DNA of 64,000 bases. Origin: Tetrahymena elliotti 4EA (Eukaryota; Ciliophora; Oligohymenophorea; Hymenostomatida; Tetrahymenidae). Below are positions 49,753 through 61,562 of this stretch, piece by piece. The DNA lies in contig JH720367.1 of assembly GCA_000231825.2 (NCBI GenBank), positions 1-64,000 of the forward strand, given 5' to 3'. The notes beneath the pieces were generated by a model that saw only the letters and a list, made by a program, of their open reading frames with translations, was not told the origin of the DNA and ran no database searches. The translations under genes were made by a program, and so were the position numbers. Position 1 is the stretch's first letter. The number at the start of each line of letters is the position of its first letter.

Positions 49753-51675
49753 ATGAAAAAAGTTATTTTGTTAATTTTATTCATTTTATCATTTAGCCAT
49801 TTTTCAAATGCAGCTATAAAAATTGGCATGATAAGGGATTATATCCCATACAATAAACAATAAAGATTCTTGAATGCGGATTCTAATATCCAAGCAAATG
49901 TAGCTAATTAAGCTGTTACATTAGAAAATTACTTTTAGCTTAAATATTTTGGAACAATTTATGTTGGAAGCAGTTAACAAAAAATGAAAATGCTATTTGA
50001 TACAGGATCAGATACTATGTGGATTGCTTCAAAAAGTTGTTTGACTTGCAAGGATAGTGTAACTATTAACCATATTTTAGCATTACATTAAAAAAATGAA
50101 TATTATCTTGAAAAGAGCAATCATTTATTTGTTTTATTCTTGATTATACTTTATATAAAAGGGTATCAATACCTTGTTTGATTGTGCTGATTAAACAGGT
50201 TGTAAATTTACAGGCAAACCTATTGAGACAATCAAATACTTAAAAGGTCAAGTAGATGGATTTCTTGCTTCTACTATTGTAAGTTTTAGCAAATAAAGCT
50301 CAATGACTCCATTTGATTTCAATATACTAATGATCAGCAATGTAAAGAACATGGAATCATATGATGTAATTAATCTTTTTTATGAGAAAAAACTTTTTAA
50401 GAATTAACTATCCGCTTTAAATTGTTCACAAAAAAACTAATTAGATAATTAATTTTTGCAAAATTAATTGAATAAAAAAAGGCAGATGGAATTATTGGGT
50501 TAAGTTACTAAGTGAGCTACAGAAGATAGGATACTAGAATTCCCTTCGTTAAGTAGTTAACCTAAAACAAGATAATTAATGATGAAAGTTTTTCTATTTT
50601 TCTTGGATTTAAGAAGGACGATTCAGAAATAACATTTGGAGACATAAATCAATCTAAAGTTAATCCTGGTTCTAATTTTATTTATTATTTAGTACCAGAA
50701 ATTTAAGCTATGTTTTGGTAAGTTACTGTTTAGACTTTAATCTTAGGAAGTTAAACTATTGATATCTCATCAAGTACTACTATCGTTGACTCAGGAACAT
50801 CTGTGCTTTGTTTTGAAACAAAAATTTATAATGACATTTATGATTTTTTATATAAGAGTGTTGAAAACGTAAAAAGGAAAGATTTGTATATGACATATAA
50901 ATGTGGTTCATCACTACCAAACATTTACTTCACAATGCTTAGTGCTGACAATAAAAGATACAAATACTCTGTAGAGCCTGAATATTATACTGTGAAAATT
51001 AATGGTGATTGTGCTATCCTAATTGATGAATGTCCCAGCAATAATATTCTTGGAGAAGTGTTCATGAGAAAATATGTGACCCACTTTAAATATAATTACA
51101 AAGAAAATCAAGACGCAGTAGGTAAAACTTAAAACAAACTTTATTTAAAAAATAAATTATTGAAAAATTAATTGATAAATTGAAAAAAATGAATTTTTAG
51201 ATTTTTGGATAAAATAAAATAATATTTTGTTGAAAATTAAGTGGTTTGTGGAAAAAAAACTATTTTTATGTAAAAGCGAAATGCTCTAGATATCTAGATA
51301 TCTTTTTTCATTAGAGTAAAAAGTAGATATCATTAGTATTTTTTAAATTTTGATTGCATTTGAGAATGAGAGGCTAATAAAGCTTTTATGACACTTTTTT
51401 CGCTTGTTATTATTCCATAATATCAAATTATTTGTTTAAAAATAGGATTTGCTTTGTCTATTGCAGACCCTAAAGACAATTATCTAAATGATCCTGATGA
51501 CTAAGACTACAAACTATATTACATCCTTGGTGGAGTTGGTTTAGCTGTAATTATATTAATTGCTGCTGCTATTTACTATTGCAAAAAAAGAAAAGGCAAA
51601 AAATAATATGAAAAATAAGAAAGTGAGCCAATTACAGAGAAAATTAAAAATAAATAACAAAGTACTGACATTTGA
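49753..51675 (+). CDS. Membrane-anchored pepsin-like aspartic protease
   Basis: This gene encodes a predicted 459-residue A1-family aspartyl endopeptidase. A signal peptide (MKKVILLILFILSFSHFSNA) and a short propeptide precede the catalytic fold. The first active-site motif is LFDTGSDTMWIASKSC (about residue 80) and the second is IVDSGTSVLCF; ADGIIGLS and the late SNNILGEVFMRKY are also family hallmarks. Cysteine pairs fit the usual disulphides (SCLTC, DCADQTGC). The C-terminus adds a transmembrane helix (YYILGGVGLAVIILIAAAIYY) followed by a basic, charged cytosolic tail (CKKRKGKK), so the enzyme faces the lumen or outside and is tethered, unlike soluble ciliate cathepsins. Exons are 49753-50058, 50162-50365, 50482-51121 and 51446-51675. 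Both catalytic aspartates are present, so it should be active. Confidence 0.92.
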
Positions 51676-52176
51676 TTGTTGAATAATCCAATCCATTAAT
51701 GAATCATCCTATTTTATATATGAAAAAAACATACCAAATTGAATAAAATATATATTAAGTTTAAACAATAATTTTGATGAAGTATTGAAATGAATAAGTA
51801 AAAATATTTATATAAAATATATTTCATAAAAAAAAAAATATTTAATTTATATCAAATTTTAACTTTTAAAGAACTCGTGCTAAAACTGTAATTAAAAAAA
51901 TATGACTAAAACGTTCATTTGCTTTTGTTTACAAGATTTTTAGATTTGTTTCAGTTTGCAATCTAATTTTAAAGTTTAATCAATAATAGTCTTACATGAT
52001 TAATGTAAGATTTTGTAAAAGTAATTATAAAACAAATTATTTAAAATTTGATAGGAATCAAACATTAAATAAAAGGAATTTTTATACAAACATTCTTAGT
52101 GCATTTAAATAGGCCATAGAAATTAATTAGCAAAAGCATAGCAAGAGGCTCAATAAAAAGGATTTTTTTAGGTGTA
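51676..52176. other. Intergenic, promoter of next gene
   Basis: About 500 bp of AT-rich sequence between two plus-strand genes. I see no gene. It should contain the 3' end of the protease mRNA and the promoter of the large membrane protein. Confidence 0.5.
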
Positions 52177-55100
52177 ATGAGAAAGGTTTTGCTCTATATC
52201 ATTTAAATTATACTTTGTGGTATCTCATGTGTAGTTGGTGATGTTTTTACATTTAACCCTACTTCTTTTAAAGTAACAGTTCCAGATTTAGCTGTATCAG
52301 TTGCAACAACATAAGATAAAAATTATATGTATGTCGCTTCTGGCATTTACGGAGTGTATGCCTACGACATAAGAAACTTGTAAAATATAAAATTAATCTA
52401 CAAATTTGATATAGAAGGTGATTCAGATAGAGCAAGAAGATTATGCCTTTTCTAAAACGATTAAGCTTTGATTGTAGCATATGAATTGGGAGGATTATAT
52501 GTGTATGATATATCAAATAAAAATGAGACACCAATCCCTAAATTTCATATAAACGATCTTTATGCAAATGTAGTGAATGTATATTAAGATACAATTATTT
52601 TTGCAACATAAACTGATCTTTACTTCCTCAAAGCAAAGGATAATTACAAAGTATAGGGTACAGGTTTGAAAATAGGTGCTTTTATTCGCAATATAAGAGT
52701 ATTTACTATCAAGTCTAAACCAGTAAGTTAATTTAAATTATTTTCTATTGCTTGAACACTCCTCTAATTAATCATGAATTTTCTTATTTTTTAGAAAAGA
52801 ATTTTTTATTTAATTTACACTTTTATTTATTAAAAAGTATGCATTCTTAGCTTTGGGGTAGTAAGGTTTGTAGGCAATAGATATATTAGCAGAGACAATA
52901 GGTCAAAAATATGCTATAAGCAAGAGTGAAACTTTTGATATGTCTGTAGATAGTAAAGGATTGTATGCTTTTGCGGCTTTAACAATCTATGGTGTAGATA
53001 TGTTTGATATTTCTAAAATAGATACACCTACCTAAACTGAATAGAAGCCAATGTCAAACATCATATAAAACAATAATTTTTACTACTCAATATTTATTAT
53101 AGGAACTCATATGTATTTATCCTCTTATGGAAAGGGAGTTTAAATATATTAAATGTAATATGACAGCCAGAATTAATTAAGTCTCTACATTCTACAAGAA
53201 ATTATCTTAGTTGGAGATACAACAACCATTTATACAGATAGTTAGGAGACTTTACTTTTTTCTACAAAAAATAATTTAGTGCACATAAATGAAAAAACCA
53301 CCTAATCCCTTCAAAATGTAGATTTGATGCCTAATTTATAGAATACTCATCAGTAAGTGAGATATGATATAAAAAACGAATATCTAAATGTGGCATGGGA
53401 TTCACATTTATTTAAAGATCACTTTTTAATAGTTCCATATGCTCATTTGTACATCATAGATATTAATGATTTTCCTTCTTTTAAAGGAAACACCTAATGC
53501 ATAAAATTTAATGGAAACGAAACACCTTAATAAACTTAATAATGTGATATGTCAACTGAAGTAATATCTTCTGATCCCGGTATATCGAATACCATAGATG
53601 GAATAGCAGTATCTCCCTATTAAAATTTTTAAAATTCCAGTTATTTCATGAATTAATTTATATTAAAAGGTGGATGAAGAGAATAATTTGTTATTTTTAG
53701 CAAGAAACAAAGCAGGGGTTTTAGTGTATTAAATAACTGAATAAAAAAATCCTACTCTTCATTATGGTCTACAATTTTTAAACAATAAAATAGCTGCAGG
53801 CTTTGAAGTAAATGATATCAATTTAGGTATAAATTCAGGCATAATTACTTTGTATTGTGCTCTAGGAGATTTTGGATCATAAATTTTGACATATGATACT
53901 AAATTAAATTAATTTAGTGATAAATTAAAAGAGTTTCCATTAAAAGATGATTTTAAAAATTCTAGAATAGTTAGAGTTCTTAACGTGAATGATAAATATC
54001 TTTTTGCTGGTGCTAGAAGATATGGAGTTTTAATTTATGATCTTACTAGTAACGCATTAGATCCTCTTTTTAAAATAAGAACAGCTGGAGGAGAAGATTT
54101 TGAATTTTCTCAAGATATGAAGTAAATTAAAATAAATAAATAAATTTTTTGACAATTAATTCTTTTATTAACAAGGTATATCTACGTTGCAGATTTTTTG
54201 AATGGTTTTTCTATAATTTCAATTTAATTTGACTAATATAGCAATATAATATCAACTCCTATAATAATGTCTAGAGTATTACTAGATGGATAGGCTATAA
54301 TGGTTCAAAGTTTAATTGATGAAAACTATATCTTGGTAGGTTCTACAGGAAATAAATTAATTTCTCTAATTGATATTAGCAACAAAGTAATTTTTTTCTT
54401 TCTTTATTTTATTAAGCACAACGAAAATACTTTAATATTTAAGAATAATCCACAACTTGTTTAGACAATGAGTCCTTAAAATGAAGTTATGCAGTCTTTT
54501 GTTCTTAGAAAAACAGATAAAGGATATTTTATAGTTATGCCTACTACAAGAGGATTGAGAATTTATAACATGAACAGACCATTTGATTTATTTTATGAAA
54601 TAATGGACCAAAATACATAAACTAAATTATCATTTTCAGATAATTTGTATGTTGGCTAGAACTTAAAATTAAAACTAAGTCCAATAAATATCTAAATGAA
54701 TTAGGTTTATGAATTCAGTTCTAACCTTTACTTAATACAGAATCTAATCATGCAACCTATCCCTAACTACATATCTTTCAATCCAATTGTAAATGAAATT
54801 ACTTTGACTCTTAACAAAGATAATATGGGAGTTATGGTGATGGTAGCTGAGGTATTTAAATATTTAACTTATTAGATTTTTATTTAATTTTTTTTAACTT
54901 TAATTGTTAGTTTTTATTCCAAATAAATGAAAGCACATTTAAAGATTAAGGTTTTGTTACTCAAGCCAAACAAATTTTATCAGATGCATAATAAAGAGGA
55001 TTTTTGGATAGCAAAAATTTCCCAACTGAAATGGTTCCATCTCTTCGTCTATGGACTTCAGTTTCAGCTAAAAACTATGCTGAAACAAATATAGTAGAAG

Positions 55101-57769
55101 CAGATGCTAAATATAAAATAGAGTAGATTTTTAATAGTAAGATAATCAATTATCCTATTAGACTAAATGTTTAAAACTCAATTATTTTTAATCCGTAATT
55201 TGATAAAAGTAAAAATACTTAAATATTATCAACTTTATCACCTTAAGTTAAGATAACTCTAACAAATTTAGATAAAACTGTTGGTTAATTTGTTTTAAAA
55301 AAGTATGATTAAGTTTAAACTGAGTTAAGTTCTGACTAATAAAAGATATCAATTACTGGTGATTCTTTATAAGTTAGTAATGCACTATCAAAATTAACTT
55401 TTAGTAGTCCCCTTCTGGATGGAGTTAATCTTGAAAATCCTTAGTTAAAAGCTACTAAATTAACAATTCTCATAGAAGATAGCATAAACTAACCAATTTA
55501 TAATGAGTACTTGCACAAAGATGTTACATTTTTGTTTTATAATAGATAGCCTTAGTTAGAGTATCCAATTTAAGTCCAATTCGAACAATCGTAATTTATC
55601 AAATAAACTTTGATAATTTTTTTTTTAACTTTTTTATTTAATTTTAAATAAAGGTTTAGTAGTGGAACAGTTTATATTGAGACAGATTTTATCTTTACAT
55701 TAAATCAAAAAACTTTTAGTGATAATGAAACGTTAATGTATGAAGCATATTTACTTTAAGATGATAGTAGAATATTGCTAAATGCTCATGATAAAAGCAA
55801 TTGGGTTCATTTTGATAACACCACTTTAAAATTTACTGGGTTTGCTGGTTATTCAAAATTAGGAAGCAAGGCATATATTGCTGTGAAAGTCTCTGATGGG
55901 TATTACTCTACAGAAGATGTATTTGTCATGAAGATGTATGGCATACCATTTGAAATTATTTTTAATCGCTTTATAGCAGCTGTTTCAGGTTTATCTGGTG
56001 CTTTTGTTGTCTGGAAAATGAGAGGAATGATTCATATGATTCTCTGCAAGAGAAAAGTAACAAAAATTAAAAAAAAAAATTTTTAAATATTAACTCTAAT
56101 AACTTTTAGATAAGATATTCTACAGAAATAGTGAAAATTGGTGAAGAATATAGAAAACAAATACCAGTTGTCATACCATACATTGATAGATGTTCTGAAT
56201 TTATAGAAATATTCTTAAAATATATTGAAGAAAGGAAGAAATAAGAGCTTCTTAAACAAGAAAAATTGCTGTAAAATATTTTTTTTTAACAATAAATTTA
56301 ATTTAAGCCATTAAAATAGGTTTTGCATCAAGAGATATAGACATCCTTTAGAATATTTTGTTGAAGAAAAAAATCAATCAAGTATAACTGAAAGCACTAA
56401 TAAAAATCAACCTGGTGCATATAATATGATAAATATGGATAAAGCAAAAGAGCTTATGTTAGAATTAACAAATACAATCAAATCTGAGGATAGAATAGTA
56501 CCTAAAAAATGGTTTAAAAGCAAATCACATATCAGTTAAAAGATCTTATAAGCTATTTTAAATTACAAATATATGGTAGGATTTGATAAGAAAACTTATG
56601 AAGTTTTCAAAACTCTTTAGAAGAAATCAATTTTAAGAAGAAAATATAAATCTGCTAGATACCAATTTTTCTCTTCGTTAGACTGGTATTTAGAATTTGT
56701 AAAAATAGATATTAAGGAAGAGGATATTTACAATAAAGAAAATGAAGTTAGATTGCCTAATGTCTAAGTTAATTTCTCAAAAATCACTAAAATTTACAAT
56801 TAAACTCAATACAACAATAAGGCAGAATTTAATGACAAAATGTACGAAATAGATTAATAGAGCTTCATTGAAGAAGATTTCTCTGAAGAGCCAAGTCTTA
56901 AAATACCTGGTTGCAACAACCACTTACTAATAGAAAACTTAAAAAATGTTTCACTTGGTAAAATTAATTTATTATATACTCATTCTTATCAAATAATATC
57001 AAAAGGAATTGTTAAATAGAGAGGTTTTTTTGAATCCTTAGTATCATCAACAAGTGGTAGCAGTGTGCATGTTGATGCCTCTACTATAAATATTATAAAA
57101 GCTATGAAAAAAACCAATTCTTAGGGATTTGTAAGAAAAATCAAAGAATTAATTAGTATGGATTATGATGATATAGAATTACAGTTAAATAGAAAATTAC
57201 CTAACTGGTTAACTTGTGAGTGGTAAAATGGAAGTATATACTTAAAGGGAACACCTTAAAAGATAGATATGAGAAATTATTAAATAAGATTGGAAGATGT
57301 TAATTAGTTCATCTTAATGAATTATAAGCTTTTAATAATTGATGGAGAAAAATAATAGAATTAATTATTGTAACCTCAAGCAAAGTAAGAAATGGAAGAT
57401 CATTTATCTTTTGATGATAACGAAGGGGTAGAAACACTAAATGTGATGATTAAGAGACAAAGATAAATGGAAATGCTTAAATCTTAAAAGTAAAAGTAAT
57501 AAAAATTAATTAATTAAGAGCAACATAAAACTGGATTTAAAAAGGAACTGTAAACATCATAAATTTTTTAGAATAGTGATAATAAAAGCACACATAATCC
57601 ACAGAATAATGAAAACATTAATTAAGTTGATATGAATTAGAATGATAAATCTGATATCCTTTTACCCATTTCAAGTAATTAATAAGGTTAATCGTCATCT
57701 AAAGGTCAAGATTCAAGTGATAAAGTAATTGACTAATAATAAGTTTTGATTTAAATTGAAGAAAAATGA
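52177..57769 (+). CDS. Large single-pass protein with cadherin-like modules
   Basis: This gene encodes a predicted 1697-residue protein in nine exons: 52177-52722, 52838-53608, 53670-54121, 54176-54386, 54444-54851, 54911-55590, 55654-56056, 56110-56270 and 56308-57769. A signal peptide (MRKVLLYIIQIILCGISCVVG) opens it. Residues about 25-680 repeat a strand pattern with GVYAYDIRN, GLYVYDISN, GVDMFDISK, GVLVYQITE and GVLIYDLTS, as in LVIVD-type beta-propellers. A dystroglycan-type cadherin-like segment follows (WVHFDNTTLKFTGF, then VKVSDGYYS, about 1071-1120). One membrane helix sits at about 1122-1142 (FIAAVSGLSGAFVV), then a basic stop-transfer. The remaining 550 residues should be cytosolic. 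They include a second cadherin-like motif (LPNWLTCEWQNGSIYLKGTP, about 1510) and a Gln-rich end. Adhesion or surface signalling is likely, but the function is unknown. Confidence 0.8.
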
Positions 57770-58678
57770 ACTCAACTTATTTATTTATTTATTTCATATT
57801 TAATTTTTATAAATTTATTTATTCTCATATTCTATTATTTATTGTATCTTTAGTTAAACTTTGTTTTTTTTCAAAGTCAAAAAGACATTTTTTTATTTAA
57901 AACATATATTAATTTAAAAAAACTTTAAATTATCTACCAATTTAATTCTATTTGAAATTTTATTATTTGTTTTGGAAAGTTATTGTTTTTGAATTATTAA
58001 TAAATTCCATTTCTTAAAAAAATAAATTCACAATTTTAAAGATTATTTGAATTGATTGTTGCCGCTCTCATTAATGAAATATCATAAATTTACTCATTTA
58101 TGAAAATAATGAAAAAATTTGTTTTGATAATATTTTATTATAAACGAACAAAATCTAGAAACAATATTTTTGCAAAACTTAAAAGTATCATAAGAAATAC
58201 AAGATAACATCTATTACTCAAATAAAGTATAAAATAATGTAATTAATATTATGATTAATTGATTTGATAACTACCTATCTAACTTCTTCAAAAATTCACA
58301 AGACACTTAATTTTTAATACATTTTATTAAGTTTAACAATTAAAACCAAACAATAGATCATTTTATAAAATTTTTAAATAATGAAAATTAATTGATATTA
58401 AAAAATATATTATTCAAACTAAAATATAAAATAATGCATCTAATAATGTATTAATAGCTTAATAGCTACATATATATATATATATATATATATGCATACC
58501 TACCTACCTAAAATAGACTAAAGCATAGATTTTATTGTTAATTTAAGAAAGCAAAGAGAAAATTAATTAAAAAGGATACAATTAAAAAACAAAAATCCGT
58601 AAATAAATAAAAGCAAAAATTAATCAATATATCACAATTTAGGATATTTTAAAGAATTAAAAGGTTAAAAAATATAAA
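57770..58678. other. Intergenic with TA microsatellite
   Basis: About 900 bp between two plus-strand genes. Apart from the TA dinucleotide tract described separately I see only AT-rich sequence. It includes the promoter of the eIF3e gene. Confidence 0.5.
58469..58510. repeat. (TA)n microsatellite followed by TACC repeats
   Basis: An uninterrupted TA run (about 58469-58493) is followed by 'gca' and three TACC units (tacctacctacc). This simple repeat lies about 170 bp upstream of the eIF3e start codon and is likely to vary in length. Confidence 0.85.
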
Positions 58679-60686
58679 ATGAACGGAGAATTATTTTACT
58701 AATAGGTTAAGTTTTTAGAACCTCACCTCGTTGTCAAAATTTGCGATTACTATATTAAATAAAATACTTTCGATGAGCAATGGATCTTAAAGGAAAAGAT
58801 TGCTGCCCTTTTGAAAACCAGATTATACGATTAGTTAAATGCTGAAGTACTCAAGCTTAAAAACCACTAATTACCTGATTTAAAGAAACGTAATTCAACT
58901 TTTAGCAAAAAAAAGAGTTTTCATAAAGCTAAAATAAATTCATTTAACTAAAATAATTATAGAAATCGAAGCTTGCAGATTAGAAACTGCCGAATAAGCA
59001 TTAGGTGATAAGGCTAAATAATTTTTCGAAGATGTTATGAAACATTACACTGATATTGAAAAGGATAGATTTAAAGCTTCTACCATTACAAAATTATGTG
59101 GTGACATTGTAATAAAAAATCTCACTTTAATCTTAAAATATTATATTCTTTTGGATGCTTTTTGTTAAAGCAACTAAACTCCAAAATTTAAATAACTTAT
59201 ATTTAATTTCATTCATTAATAAATAATTAGAAATTTGGTTTGTTAAGAAAATTGGCATAATATAGTTTCATCTTATACGATGTTGGCAATTACGAAGTCT
59301 CTTTGAAAATTATCAACTGCATTTACAGTCTCCTCTAAAACCACTAAGACGACCAAAGCATCTTAAATATTTTATGGGGAAAGATTGTAAAATTATTCTT
59401 TAAAATTAGAAGCATAACCTAAAAACTGTATCTAAGAATATATTTATTTACTCTATGATTAATTAAATTGGTTTAAAAATATCTTTAATCAAGTATAAAG
59501 CTAAGTTTATATTATAGCCAATTTAACAAAAAAATCAGTAGCAGCCAATAAATATATTCATTCAATTTAAAAACCAATAATTTTTTGTTAAAAAATGTTT
59601 TTTCTTTAATAATTATTTTAATTTAATCTTAAAGGGTTGTGAACTTTTCGTTTCCAAGTATGATGAAGCTAAAGAAACAATTAGAGCCATTAAAAAAGAA
59701 CTTGAAAAAGAAGTAAAAAATAAATAAAATTTAGCTTTGTGAAATCTAAATAATTTCATAATAATAATAAAGGATTTTACAGGCCACTTTTAGATTTACA
59801 ATAGAGCCTACTTAATTTATCACGCTATTTATGCTTATTTCTAACCTAAGTCTACTGAATAAGTAAACACTAAAAATTAATTGAAATAGCTTAATATTTT
59901 TAAAAATAATTTAGGACTTTGAAGCTTTTATTGAATTAATTAGTGGAGAACAATACGTTGCTACTATTTAGATGGTATACACATATTGATTGTTTGAATG
60001 TCTTATTTATTTTTAATTTCAATAAAAGGTTTGCTCTGAAGTTATTAGATATCATGCTTGTGCTCTTTTATTGACTAGAGGAAATACTTATCATCTCACT
60101 TAGTTTTTGAATAGCTTCTAAAAGGGAGTTTTTGATTATAAAGATAACTTAATTGAATTCTTGAAATTGACCTTAGTTGATTTCTAATTCAATGCTGCAG
60201 AATAAACTCTTAAATAACTTTCAAATGAACTTTCCAAGGATTATTTCCTTTCCAACTAAAGAGAATAAATTATCACTGCTGCTTAACATCTTTTCTTCAA
60301 ATCATATTGCAAGGTTTTCGATATTGTAGAAATTAAGTAAATATTAAATTTAATTGATTGAAAAAAATTTTAATTAAAATTTTTTATTTTTTATTTATTT
60401 TAGGATGGTTAGCTCTTTCTTAAACTGCTCTGTTAACGAAGCTGAAACATGGATTGTCAATTTTATTAGATTATCAAATATCGATGCTAAGATTGATTCA
60501 GAAAATGGTATTGTCCACATTACTAAAAGATAGAACAACTTCGATGAAACAGTAAAATTTTTAGTTAGCCAAAACATAAAAATAATTAACCTTTTATTAA
60601 ATTAGATTAATAATAAGCTTAGAGAAATAGTTCCTAGAACCGTTTTACTTGTTAATAATATGAAGAGAATCATTCCATAAAATTGA
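58679..60686 (+). CDS. Translation initiation factor eIF3 subunit e
   Basis: This gene encodes a predicted 436-residue protein, close to the human subunit's 445. eIF3e (INT6) belongs to the eIF3 complex that recruits the small ribosomal subunit to mRNA, acting in the cytosol. Matches along the whole family include HLVVKICDYY near the N-terminus, SILNILWGKI, IYNRAYLIYHAIYAYFQPKS, ISGEQYVATIQMVCSEVIRY and the PCI-domain end AETWIVNFIRLSNIDAKIDS. Exons are 58679-58889, 58963-59108, 59231-59386, 59635-59712, 59794-59862, 59915-59974, 60029-60336 and 60404-60686. Three of its exons are only 60-78 nt long. The acceptor for exon 5 (CTTTTAG) was chosen over a nearer CAG because only it keeps the frame. 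Coding G+C is higher than in neighbouring genes, as expected for a strongly expressed housekeeping gene. Confidence 0.93.
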
Positions 60687-61562
60687 TTGATTTTATTAAA
60701 TACATAAGAGTAACATAATGACTCATCTAAACATCAAAAATAAATAATTTAAACAACAAATATTTTATTGATATATTGAAAGAAAGATTTGCAATTAATC
60801 CAACCAACCAAAAAAAAGGAAAATTCAATATTAAAACATATTTAAATATTATTGGTTATCTATATTCTAGTAAATTTGCAATTTCCTTTTATATTTTATG
60901 TAAGTTTTACTGAATTTTATTTCTTTCTTTTACTCTAACTAGTTTTTAAATATTTTTTAATTGTCGTGCTAAGTATTTAAACACAATAATTGCTTGAAAT
61001 TCAAATATTAATCAATTATTTTATTCACAATATTTTCTCAAATACAATTCAATAATATATCATTTAATTTAAAAAAATTTTTTTAATAAAGAAAATTTTA
61101 TGAGTAAAGAAAATATTTGGGATAATGTATGTATTTAAATCTTATTTTAAGAAATACTGTAAGATCTATATTATAACCATTTTAGGTACAACATTTTAAA
61201 ATTATTTTTTTTAAAATTTTTCAATTTTTTTGAAATTCCAATGACTACAAAAAATCAGGACTGCAAGAATTAAAAGATTAAGGTAAATAAAGAAAGATTT
61301 AATAAAATTAAAACAATTTTAATGAGAAGAAATAAAAAATGCCAAAATATTTAGAGGATGGTTTATAATAAATGAAATAAATATTGAAGATATTTTTGAA
61401 ATAATTGAATGAATCTAACTAACTAAATAATGATTATATAAAAAATATTTTTAAATTTTATATCAATTTTTAATAATTTAAGTTATTGCAATTATAAATT
61501 AAAATTTTTATTTTATAATTTTTTAATTTTTAAAATTTTGTTATTTCATGTGCTTAGAAGGC
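60687..61562. other. Convergent spacer with doubtful small gene
   Basis: This spacer lies between the 3' ends of eIF3e (+) and the karyopherin gene (-). From 61100 an ATG opens MSKENIWDN followed by a good donor, and a later stretch near 61240-61420 can be read as NSNDYKKSGLQELKDQ and PKYLEDGLQQMKQ. I cannot join these convincingly into one frame, so I treat this as a possible gene remnant rather than a gene. Confidence 0.3.

Noticed and set aside
50803..51132. Independent gene for the C-terminal half of a protease
   Set aside because: It is exon 3 of the aspartic protease, which carries the second active-site motif; the apparent start is an internal leucine/methionine context.
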